Assembly (NCBI GenBank): GCA_964498095.1
Contig: CAZCFY010000016.1
Coordinates: 16,352-80,351, forward strand
Reading direction: 5' to 3'
Length of the DNA: 64,000 nt
Source of the DNA: SG-bin7 sp964498095
GTDB taxonomy: Bacteria; Bdellovibrionota; Bdellovibrionia; Bdellovibrionales; SG-bin7
In this document: positions 26,451-34,277 of the stretch, piece by piece
Numbering within the stretch: the stretch's first letter is position 1
Layout of the letters: every line of letters starts with the position of its first letter
Translations under genes and position numbers: made by a program
The notes under the pieces: model-generated
Seen by the model: only the letters and a program-made list of their open reading frames with translations
The model's database searches: none
Told to the model about the DNA's origin: nothing

Positions 26451-27642
26451 AATGCAGCGCAGAGGGATTTGACCATGGGGCCACCGGCATACCATTTTTT
26501 GTCAGAGGAATTACGCGGAAATAATACGTTCCTCTTTTTGGCAGCCGACTTGTGTAGATTTGAATAGTCGCCGTAGCGTTGTTCGCGGGGCCGGCATAAA
26601 GAATTTTGTCGGCGGGCGCGGGTTCGGTGCCATTGGGATTGGGGAAAGGTGTATCGGCTTTACTTACTTCGATTCCCGTCACCTCAGCGCCGGAAAAATT
26701 TTTGACATCATAAAAAAAGTCAACGCGCGCATTGGGGTCACTTGTCGTGTACTCAAACTGACCACCAATGGTAGGTGTTACGACTTTTTCGCTGGCACCG
26801 CCGCCTTCGCTGGGATTGTAAAACCAGCAGCGCGGGCGCGCGCCATAATCACTGCGGTTGGTACATGAGCCTATGTTTGAGTTAGCGTCATTCACTTCGA
26901 TATTTTCGTGCGCTAAACATAGGGCGGCATTAACATACGTATCAAACCGGCATTGTCCCTGCGGATGTTGCTCGTCAATTTTATTTACTTGCCGTGGATC
27001 TGGTTTATCGACATAAACGTCGGCGCCATTGGCAAAAAGCCGTGAAACTGATTTGGCACCCATTATCGAGCGCATGCAAAGAAACGCGTTGGCGCGCTCG
27101 GGAAATTTTTGATTGCAGAGTTTCTCGGCCAAAGGGTCCACACCCTCACGCTGAATAACTTGTTCGTTATCGGCGCCCTTCCAAACTTTTCGCAAACATT
27201 TTAGCGTGGCCCAGTAATCAGATTCGCCTTCGACAGAGGCCCAACCGGTGTTATTGTACATTTTCGGTGCGCCCCCTAAGTGATGACCGACTTCGTGACA
27301 AACAACAACCGCAAGCCCATCGGCGGTGACAGATGAGTGACGGGCAATTCCACCAAAAATTTTTACGATGTAATTGCTTCCCTGGCGTTCGGCTTGCGCA
27401 TTGACGGTGCCGTTGTTCCACAGTTTTTGCACGATCAAATTGCCGCCTTTGCTTTTAATGATTGGCGCGTAAACCTGTTCGACGGAAGAAATAATCTGGT
27501 TAAACGCATTTTCATTCATGTCAGCACTCATGGGCTGATCAGGGCCAATGTACATGTCGTTTTCTGGCAAAAATGACTCTACATGCTCAACGGGACAATA
27601 AAGAAGAAGACCGACGACCAAGCTGCCATACAAGAGTTTCAT
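26443..27642 (-). CDS. Exported zinc-metallopeptidase-like protein
   Basis: A 399-residue exported protein; the N-terminal hydrophobic stretch ends in LLLYC, which could be a lipobox. At about residues 113-120 it has the zinc motif CHEVGHHLGG (HExxHxxG), typical of gluzincin or metzincin-like peptidases. Several Cys (CLRKVW, CNQKFP, CMRS, CRFD, CLAH, CTNRSD, CWFY) suggest disulfides. The last 110 residues look like an Ig- or fibronectin-like module (GGQFEYTTSDPNARVDFFYDV). Convergent with the third cassette, overlapping by 8 bases. The substrate is unknown. Confidence 0.75.
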   Translation of the reverse strand: MKLLYGSLVVGLLLYCPVEHVESFLPENDMYIGPDQPMSADMNENAFNQIISSVEQVYAPIIKSKGGNLIVQKLWNNGTVNAQAERQGSNYIVKIFGGIARHSSVTADGLAVVVCHEVGHHLGGAPKMYNNTGWASVEGESDYWATLKCLRKVWKGADNEQVIQREGVDPLAEKLCNQKFPERANAFLCMRSIMGAKSVSRLFANGADVYVDKPDPRQVNKIDEQHPQGQCRFDTYVNAALCLAHENIEVNDANSNIGSCTNRSDYGARPRCWFYNPSEGGGASEKVVTPTIGGQFEYTTSDPNARVDFFYDVKNFSGAEVTGIEVSKADTPFPNPNGTEPAPADKILYAGPANNATATIQIYTSRLPKRGTYYFRVIPLTKNGMPVAPWSNPSALHFR

Positions 27643-27721
27643 ACGAAAACCCCCCAGGCCTTTGTCTCGGTACTTTGGTCCTAATACTGAATGTTATTCC
27701 CAAACTGAGCCAAACATTCCA

Positions 27722-27854
27722 TGACGCAGTATGGACTGGAAAAGGTGCCCGACACCCTTTTGGAAAAGGTGCCCGACACCCTTTTGTGAAGCAGGTAGTC
27801 ACGTCAGAATGGGTATGACGCGGTATGGACTGGATTTGGTGTCGGGCACCTTTT
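27722..27854. repeat. REP-like repeat cluster, locus 2
   Basis: Three copies of the core found at 5699-5818. Two direct copies of AAAAGGTGCCCGACACC lie at 27740-27756 and 27764-27780, each with flanking CTTTT (27740-27761 and 27764-27785 are identical 22-base units). One inverted copy lies at 27838-27854. The 39 bases 27816-27854 are identical to 5780-5818, and 27722-27740 is a near copy of the start of that unit. The cluster lies between the divergent starts and ends of two minus-strand genes (27642 and 27863). Confidence 0.78.
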
Positions 27855-27862
27855 ATTACCTT

Positions 27863-29857
27863 TTATTTGAGGAGGCGGCGCATGATTTTGTTGGATGCGG
27901 TACGCGGAAGTGAGGGCACGATTTTTACATCGTGAATTTTAAAAAGTGGATTTAATTTCTCACGGATTTGCTTTTGCATTTTATCTTTGAGGTCATGGAT
28001 GGCTTCATTTTTCATGACGGCAAAGATAACCAAGAGACTCGGTCCTCCACCGGGAGGATTAACGGCAACTGCCGCAGTTTCGCTTACGCCTTCTACCAGA
28101 TTTAGCGTACGCTCGATTTCCGCGGAACTTACTTTTATGCCACCTAAATTCATGGTGTCGTCGGCACGCCCATGGGCCCGCCAATAGCCACCGGGCAAAA
28201 TTTCTACCTCGTCGCCATGACGGCGTAAGATTTTCCCTCCGGGGCCCTTAGGAGAATTAGTAAAATACACCTCGTCGTGATTTTTATTTAATAGTTCAAG
28301 CGATAGTCCAATAGATGGCGGCACAATGTACAACTCACCAAAATTCGCCGGTTTATTTTGATCATCCAAGACCACAAGCTCCAGGCCCAGACAAGGCGTC
28401 GTAAAGGTAGAAGGGCTTGCCGGCTGAACGACGGTTCCTGACACATAACCGCCGCCAATCTCAGTTCCGCCACAATACTCGATAACGGGTTTATAATTGG
28501 CAAGCGACATGACAAAAAGATAGTCGTCAGCGTTCGAGCACTCCCCGGTTGAACTAAATAATTTTAGTTTACTCCAGTTAAGCCCCTTCATGCATTCAGA
28601 ATTTCGCCAGGCCTTAACAATGCTTGGCACGAGTCCCAGCACATTTACTTTTGCTTTTTGCACGAACTCGCCGAACTCGCGCCCCGTGGGTGCACCGTAA
28701 AACAATGCAATCGTGCCGCGATTAATGAGCGTGGCATATATCAACCACGGGCCCATCATCCAACCAAGATTTGTTGGCCACGCGACGATGTCGCCAGCGT
28801 GAATATCATGATGGTAATAACCGTCAGCAGCGCACTTAATGGGCGTCGTTTGTGACCAAGGAATTGCCTTTGGTTCGCCGGTGGTTCCCGACGAGAAAAG
28901 CACATTGGTAATATCTTCGGGATTACATGCGGCAGGCTTAAATGTTTTTTTCGCCGACAAAAATTGCCACCAAGTCAAATGGTCCCGGTGGAGAGTAGCT
29001 TCCACCTCTTTTTTTGCGGGCAGAACTATTACTTTTTCTACAACACCCGCTTGCGCCACCTTTTCGTACATGGGGAGTTTTTTTCCTAAACGCAAAATAA
29101 AATCCTGCGTGAAAACTCCCTTGGCGCCAGCAATTTTTAATCGGGTGGCAATTTCTTCGGGCGCGAAACTATCCGCAATGGAAACTACCGCACAACCATA
29201 CATGACGATACCCAAATAAACTGCCACGGATTCCGCCGTCATTGGCATGGCGATTCCGATTCTATCTCCCGGTTCAAATCCATTTTCCTTTAACCCATTG
29301 GCTACTTGATTTGCCAAAGCCCTCAATTGCGCGTAGCTGAGTTTACTTAATTTCCCGCCTTCAGGCTGATAAACAATAGCAGGTTTCGCGGACGGCGCTT
29401 GAAAGCAGCTTTCGGCAATATTTAATTTGGCGCCCACCATCCATGTGGGATGCTGGGCTGAGCCTTTTAAAATCTTTTTGTATCTTTTCTGAAATTTTAT
29501 TTTTAGTTTCTTAACCGTGTAGTCCCAAAAATCTTCGCGTTTTGAAATCGACCAGGTATAAAGAGCAGCGAAGTTTTTCAATTTTTTATCTTTTAACACC
29601 GCCGCAATATTTGATTCTTTAATTATATTTGGGAATGGAGTCCACGCCGGCGGTGGCCCCAACTTTTTAGAATCCCACTCAGAATATATTTTCTCGAAAA
29701 TTAATTTTTGAATCGCAAAAGGCTGGGTGGATTTAAAAACCTTCGCCACGAGGTAAGACCAAGCGGCATCCGCGCCTAACTTCGCTAGAGTCTTTTCTAG
29801 CGTAACCGCTTTTTTTTCGCTAAGTCCTAGCTGCTGAAGCTCCACTTTCATGCCCAC
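27863..29857 (-). CDS. Acyl-CoA synthetase (AMP-forming, acetoacetyl-CoA/AAE-like)
   Basis: A 664-residue ANL-superfamily enzyme that activates a carboxylic acid as acyl-AMP and then acyl-CoA. Motifs: the P-loop-like NVLFSSGTTGEPKAIPWSQ, EYCGGTEIGGGYVSG, GRADDTMNLGGIKVSSAEIERTL and the C-terminal catalytic Lys in TASNKIMRRLLK. The N-terminal 130 residues resemble the ACS-type cap. Overall it resembles acetoacetyl-CoA synthetase and plant AAE17/18 proteins more than Acs. It stands alone on the minus strand. The substrate is not determined. Confidence 0.85.
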   Translation of the reverse strand: MGMKVELQQLGLSEKKAVTLEKTLAKLGADAAWSYLVAKVFKSTQPFAIQKLIFEKIYSEWDSKKLGPPPAWTPFPNIIKESNIAAVLKDKKLKNFAALYTWSISKREDFWDYTVKKLKIKFQKRYKKILKGSAQHPTWMVGAKLNIAESCFQAPSAKPAIVYQPEGGKLSKLSYAQLRALANQVANGLKENGFEPGDRIGIAMPMTAESVAVYLGIVMYGCAVVSIADSFAPEEIATRLKIAGAKGVFTQDFILRLGKKLPMYEKVAQAGVVEKVIVLPAKKEVEATLHRDHLTWWQFLSAKKTFKPAACNPEDITNVLFSSGTTGEPKAIPWSQTTPIKCAADGYYHHDIHAGDIVAWPTNLGWMMGPWLIYATLINRGTIALFYGAPTGREFGEFVQKAKVNVLGLVPSIVKAWRNSECMKGLNWSKLKLFSSTGECSNADDYLFVMSLANYKPVIEYCGGTEIGGGYVSGTVVQPASPSTFTTPCLGLELVVLDDQNKPANFGELYIVPPSIGLSLELLNKNHDEVYFTNSPKGPGGKILRRHGDEVEILPGGYWRAHGRADDTMNLGGIKVSSAEIERTLNLVEGVSETAAVAVNPPGGGPSLLVIFAVMKNEAIHDLKDKMQKQIREKLNPLFKIHDVKIVPSLPRTASNKIMRRLLK

Positions 29858-30001
29858 ATATTAAATGTAAAAAATTCACAATTCCACCTAATTTTAGGCT
29901 CTAACGTCTTGATAACTCGGGCCAAATTCATTTTACGCAAGCTGGGCAATTTTTACACCAGGCTCACTGCTTGCACACCTTCCGGCAAATCGAGGTGGTA
30001 C

Positions 30002-32836
30002 GTGCGCGGAATAATAGCATTAGGACTTATGCTTTGGAGTATTAATATTTTTGCACAAACGGCAGAACACGCGTTTGAACAAAAGATGCAGGACAGATTC
30101 CAGCATAAAGGTCTAACAGATAAGAAGATTGTATTCTTCGATACGCTTCCTCAGGAGCGGGAATATAATAAAGTCATTTTATATCTTCACAGTTACGCCG
30201 ACAGCGATTTCTCCTATATACATGTGCGCCGCAATCTTGTTGGCCGCGTAAATCCGGAAGTTTTAGCTGATCGAATTATCCGTTACCAATTTGGCCTTAA
30301 ATCTAAAAAACTTCAGCGTGATGCTGGCACATCGACAAAACAAATACCTTACGACGAAGTCCTACTTGGCCGACAAATTCGGGCCGAAATAGATAAGTCA
30401 CCCGAGCAAAAGGAACTCCTAAAATCGTTGCAACTTATCGCCGAAGAAGCCAAAGACTCCATTCAACAATTCGCGAAAACCGAACCCACGATGAGTGAAC
30501 GAATTATGTCTACAATCGACGACGCCGCGGTCGGAATGGGCTATGGAATTTCTCAAAAAAATCCCCACCCTGAAAGCTTGGAGCTAGGATTAAACGTGCG
30601 CATGGGTGGAAGAATACATCCGTTAGCGCTTTTTCCGAGTATCGCCAATACCAAATACGAGGATACAATTTTTGTTGATTTACGTGCCGGCTACATTCAA
30701 TACCAACCGCTCGTTGATGCCGAAAAAAAGGACCGTGTAAGCAGCGTCTTTACTATTGGCACAAACCTTGGCCCCTTTCAACTCTACGGCCGTGAACGCG
30801 CCGAAGACTTTGCACCTAGCGCTGAAAGCCCAAAGGAACCTCGGTTCGAAAGAAACTACTCAAAAACTGCTGGCTTTCGTTTTAATTTTCGTAACGAACA
30901 GAATCCCCATGACAGATCCTATGCATATATAGATTACGAATCCTTTAAGTTTAGCGACAAACCCTTTGAAGCACCGGTTATCCGCGAGACTGCCGCCCTG
31001 TATCCTCATTGGCCGATGGTAAAGGTATTAAATCCAAACTCAGGACTACTCTTAGGCTACTTACTTTCCGTGGGTTACGTTGCTGATCTTTCAAATCAGT
31101 TTCCTGTTTTGATTCCCGCTCTCGGAAAAATATTTAGCCGACCGATCGTCGAAATCGGCGCCGTATTGCGCGGGTCAGCCATGGGTACCGATGATCCCGA
31201 TGCGATCACGATACTAGCTGGCGCAAAAATTAAAATTTACAACCGATTTTATATTGGTCTTATCGCAACTTATGCTACCGACATTACGCAAGACAAACTC
31301 CGTTACGTCGCACCCAACGAGCCCGGAATGTCGACACGAAATAGCATTAAAACTCTTATGGTGATGATTGAAGTTCCATTCTTCGCCGAAAAGGACGAAA
31401 ATTCCGGAGAATACGTTCCCTTCCGTGGACCGCAAAAACTCGTGGTGCAAAAGTTTGAAAACTTCAACAAAATTTATTCGGGCCCACTCCCGGGTACGAA
31501 TCGCGTTCCGCTTTTTCGGGATGGCGACGAAACCAATCAAAAGGTAATGGAAAATGGTTTAAATATTGACCTTGCTTACCAGCGCTTTCTATTTAAGAAC
31601 GTGCTCTCTTATGTCTCCGGAAAAAATACGGAGTTTTCTAAACCTGGAGAGGGAAAAACTTATGATGCCTTTAGCTCTCAAATTCATTACCGTCTAACCC
31701 AAAGCAGTTCAGTCTATGCCAAGCTTGCTCATGAGGGACGCTTTAATGAAGTAGGAATCGGCATTGAAGTCGTTCCGCTAAAAACCGACCGTGTTGAAGT
31801 AAAAATTTACGGCGAACGCGAAATAGTATCTAATTTTCCGTGTCTTGTTCGCCCGAACCAAATTGTCGGCCGTTCAGTCCCCGATTGTGGTTTTCGCGCC
31901 GGGTTCAACGCCGAATATGACTTGCTAAAATTTAAATTTTTCACTGCGGCACTTACTTTTAATTTTAATTTATTCGGTCAAGGTGTTGCCGAACCCAAAA
32001 TGGTCGACTGGCGCTTGGGCGCAAAAGTTAAATCCCGTTTCTTGACGGTCGAGTTACCAATTAACAACAATTGTATTAACCTCGGCGACTCCAACGGCTT
32101 TGATCCGCACGGAAAAAGTGGCGAAGGCAAAGGTGGAGCTAAATGTAACAGCTATTTTCTAGCGACGATTGATCTTTTAGAAATTTATCGTGCTCTCACT
32201 GGCTCCGTGCCGGAAGATTACCCGCAAGCGGAGGTTGCCGTCGACAATAACATTCCCGAGGGACCTATAAAAGTAGATAAATCTGATGAGCGCCCCAGTC
32301 CAATGACTGAGCTTGGCGCATACTCCTTTGGTCAACATGTAGCCACCAAACTCCTTTCTGATATCGGCGTGTGGATAAAGGCGCATCCACAGGACGCCGG
32401 CAACACTCAATTGTTAGAAAAGACTTCGGAGGTCATGGAAAATATTGGCCGCCATTTTCTGTTCGTAGGAAAATATTATTATGACCGCAGTGACAAACCA
32501 AATTATCCGGCGGCTATTGCGCGCTTTAATCAGGTACTACATATTTTCGATCCGCAAACGGACTTTGATAGTAACAAAGTTGCCGACGAAGAAATCAGCC
32601 GCACTTTAAAATACTATTTTGCTGATCCCGCAGTGAAACCCTATTTACAGCGCCAACGCGATCAGGTGGTGCCCGAAACACTCTTCTGCTTATCCCAAGC
32701 TTACAAAGCCAGTGGCAACTCTGGTAAGAGCGCCGAGTATCTGGCTGAGCTGAAAGCCAAGTACCCTTCTTTTGAAACTAACCCCGGCTGGTGGGCTCGC
32801 ACGAAAGCGAATTTTAAAGAGCATCAGTGTTATTGA
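30002..32836 (+). CDS. Large outer-membrane-type protein with C-terminal helical repeats
   Basis: A 944-residue protein with a signal peptide (MRGIIALGLMLWSINIFAQ). The frame opens with TTG at 29909, but GTG at 30002 follows GAGGTGG and gives a clean signal. A helical N-terminal region (to about residue 180) is followed by a long beta-rich section of alternating aromatic strands (about 190-700), as in an outer-membrane barrel. The last 200 residues have TPR-like helix pairs (PAAIARFNQVLHIF; LFCLSQAYKASGNSGKSAEYL). The family is not recognised. No operon partner is evident. Confidence 0.65.
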   Translation: MRGIIALGLMLWSINIFAQTAEHAFEQKMQDRFQHKGLTDKKIVFFDTLPQEREYNKVILYLHSYADSDFSYIHVRRNLVGRVNPEVLADRIIRYQFGLKSKKLQRDAGTSTKQIPYDEVLLGRQIRAEIDKSPEQKELLKSLQLIAEEAKDSIQQFAKTEPTMSERIMSTIDDAAVGMGYGISQKNPHPESLELGLNVRMGGRIHPLALFPSIANTKYEDTIFVDLRAGYIQYQPLVDAEKKDRVSSVFTIGTNLGPFQLYGRERAEDFAPSAESPKEPRFERNYSKTAGFRFNFRNEQNPHDRSYAYIDYESFKFSDKPFEAPVIRETAALYPHWPMVKVLNPNSGLLLGYLLSVGYVADLSNQFPVLIPALGKIFSRPIVEIGAVLRGSAMGTDDPDAITILAGAKIKIYNRFYIGLIATYATDITQDKLRYVAPNEPGMSTRNSIKTLMVMIEVPFFAEKDENSGEYVPFRGPQKLVVQKFENFNKIYSGPLPGTNRVPLFRDGDETNQKVMENGLNIDLAYQRFLFKNVLSYVSGKNTEFSKPGEGKTYDAFSSQIHYRLTQSSSVYAKLAHEGRFNEVGIGIEVVPLKTDRVEVKIYGEREIVSNFPCLVRPNQIVGRSVPDCGFRAGFNAEYDLLKFKFFTAALTFNFNLFGQGVAEPKMVDWRLGAKVKSRFLTVELPINNNCINLGDSNGFDPHGKSGEGKGGAKCNSYFLATIDLLEIYRALTGSVPEDYPQAEVAVDNNIPEGPIKVDKSDERPSPMTELGAYSFGQHVATKLLSDIGVWIKAHPQDAGNTQLLEKTSEVMENIGRHFLFVGKYYYDRSDKPNYPAAIARFNQVLHIFDPQTDFDSNKVADEEISRTLKYYFADPAVKPYLQRQRDQVVPETLFCLSQAYKASGNSGKSAEYLAELKAKYPSFETNPGWWARTKANFKEHQCY

Positions 32837-32842
32837 TGCTCT
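32818..32842 (+). terminator. Hairpin overlapping the stop codon of the 30002 gene
   Basis: A perfect 9-bp inverted repeat (AGAGCATCA and TGATGCTCT) with a 7-base loop contains the stop codon of the large gene. No T-run follows, so a weak or Rho-assisted terminator is the most that can be claimed. Confidence 0.45.
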
Positions 32843-33316
32843 GGGCTTGGGTGTGGGCTTGAGGTTGGGCGTGGTTGGAGTTTGGTTCCGGGATTTTCCT
32901 GGTTTTCTTTAGCAGGACCAGATCCTTCTGCTGGCGGAACGTTTCTTGCGGTGGAATTTTTTTTAAATACCCCATCACTACCTTCGTTCACGCAGTGAAC
33001 TTTTTTAAATTCAACCGTTAATCTTTCGATTGCGAAATTCCATGCTCAAGTTAGTTCGCTCTTCGTTTAATCAAAACTCTTTCGGCCTTTGGTGGAGAAA
33101 TATTTTTTCTAGTAGGACGAAGTTGTTCTGTTGGTTAGAAAAATACAACTCTTTGAGAAATAATTTATCGTTCTTTTGCAGTTTATTGCTTTCTCAACGC
33201 CTCAATTCGCAATAAAAACTTTGGCTATTTTTTCTCAAAACTTCCGTCGATCGGAAAATAATATTCAACTCTAAAGACCTTGATTTCTCCTATGAGATTC
33301 TGTACCTTCGTTCACG
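32843..33316. other. Gene-free region before the RAYT gene
   Basis: No coding frame is convincing over these 474 bases. It opens with a G/T-rich stretch (32841-32882). A perfect inverted repeat GTTCAC-GCA-GTGAAC lies at 32986-33000. The 14-mer TACCTTCGTTCACG occurs at 32979-32992 and again at 33303-33316, directly before the RAYT start codon. The rest is AT-rich. Confidence 0.6.
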
Positions 33317-33853
33317 TTGCGCAAACAAATTTCCCTCTTCAAAAAAGAAAAATCAGATTATGGTGGTGAGTTGCTGCGAAAGCGTTGCGGGCGCAAAGGG
33401 CCACGGCCGTTGTCGACAAAATACTCCATGCATTTGGTGCTACGGTCATCGCTAGCCTGTAAAGAGTGGTCATTTTTAAAACCGCAGAATAAACTTCAAA
33501 TTGAGCGCATGTTGAGGAAATTCGCGCGCAAGTGTGGAGTGAAAATAATTTCTCGAGCAATTGCGGGAAATCACCTACACCTGCATATTAAGCTTAGTCA
33601 TCGGCGACTTTATAAAAGATTTATCCGTGCGATCACAGCGGCAATCGCTATGGCCATTACCGGCGCTTGCCGCTGGCGGTCGGCCCAACTAAAATTTTGG
33701 AACTTAAGACCTTTTTCGCGAGTTGTAGAGGGCCTCAGGGCTGTAAGAAATTTGGAAAATTATATTTATCTAAACCGCATCGAAGCTGCCGGCTTTTCAC
33801 GAAGTGAAGCGCTGGCCATTTTAAGTCGCGAAGGACCCAAGGACGGAGCCTAG
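33317..33853 (+). CDS. REP-associated tyrosine transposase-like protein (Y1/HUH family)
   Basis: A 178-residue protein of the IS200-like Y1 transposase (RAYT) type. The HUH motif is visible as NHLHLHIK (about residues 88-95), and a Tyr lies in the C-terminal helix ENYIYLNRIEAAGF at about residues 150-160. An early STKYSMHLVLRS segment is typical of these proteins. The start is TTG at 33317 without a clear ribosome site. Family members cut single-stranded REP hairpins and are thought to disperse them. Small palindromes flank the gene (32986-33000 and 33856-33871); the abundant GGTGCCCGACACC repeats lie 5.5 kb or more away. Confidence 0.8.
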   Translation: MRKQISLFKKEKSDYGGELLRKRCGRKGPRPLSTKYSMHLVLRSSLACKEWSFLKPQNKLQIERMLRKFARKCGVKIISRAIAGNHLHLHIKLSHRRLYKRFIRAITAAIAMAITGACRWRSAQLKFWNLRPFSRVVEGLRAVRNLENYIYLNRIEAAGFSRSEALAILSREGPKDGA

Positions 33854-34258
33854 TTGCGGGCAGAAGCCCGCGCGCCGAAACCTGGGCTAAGACCCAAACC
33901 CAGGCCGAAGCACAAACCCAGGCCGAAGCACAAACCCAGGCCGAAGCACAAACCCAGGCCGAAGCACAAACCCAGGCCGAAGCAAAAAAGCACAAGCAAA
34001 GGCAGAGAAGCCAGCAAATTCAAGCCTCGATCTGCCACTGGCAGGAATTGCGACGGGGACGACATCGTAAATCTAATTACCCATCCTGAATACCCGCCGA
34101 TGTCCCCTAGCTCTCTAAACCCTAACCGTGAATACCTAAGCCGCCTCGCCCGCGTACAGCGTCACAGTGTAAAATCAGTTAACACTGCAAGTGCGCCGGA
34201 AACTCGTAAAAGCGAATGGAAACCAGAAACTTGTGGCATATGGAGTGCTTATTGGTGA
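33854..34258 (+). CDS. Doubtful ORF built on a tandem repeat (Lys/Pro/Arg-rich)
   Basis: A TTG-initiated frame of 134 codons starting directly after the RAYT stop. Its N-terminal half is a low-complexity HKPRPK repeat caused by the 18-bp tandem array at 33893-33982. The rest has no domain, signal peptide or recognised motif. The array is open in more than one frame on both strands, so open length is no proof of coding. It may be non-coding sequence or a decaying 3' region of the RAYT unit. Confidence 0.2.
   Translation: MRAEARAPKPGLRPKPRPKHKPRPKHKPRPKHKPRPKHKPRPKQKSTSKGREASKFKPRSATGRNCDGDDIVNLITHPEYPPMSPSSLNPNREYLSRLARVQRHSVKSVNTASAPETRKSEWKPETCGIWSAYW
33856..33871. repeat. REP-like hairpin directly after the RAYT gene
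   Basis: A perfect palindromic hairpin GCGGGC-AGAA-GCCCGC begins 3 bases after the RAYT stop codon. Such a GC-rich stem-loop next to a RAYT gene is typical of the cognate REP element; it differs from the GGTGCCCGACACC core. Confidence 0.5.
33893..33982. repeat. 18-bp tandem repeat, five units
   Basis: The unit CACAAACCCAGGCCGAAG is present four times without change at 33911-33982, and once with a single mismatch at 33893-33910. The unit length is a multiple of 3, so both strands stay open across it. It is likely to vary in copy number by slippage. Confidence 0.9.
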
Positions 34259-34277
34259 CTGAGCTATGGAGGTTCAA

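Noticed and set aside
29909..30001. N-terminal extension of the large outer-membrane-type protein (TTG at 29909)
   Set aside because: GTG at 30002 follows a ribosome site and gives a clean signal peptide.
33735..34065. Minus-strand open frames with GLCFGLGL-type repeats
   Set aside because: They arise from the 18-bp tandem array, whose unit length is a multiple of 3.
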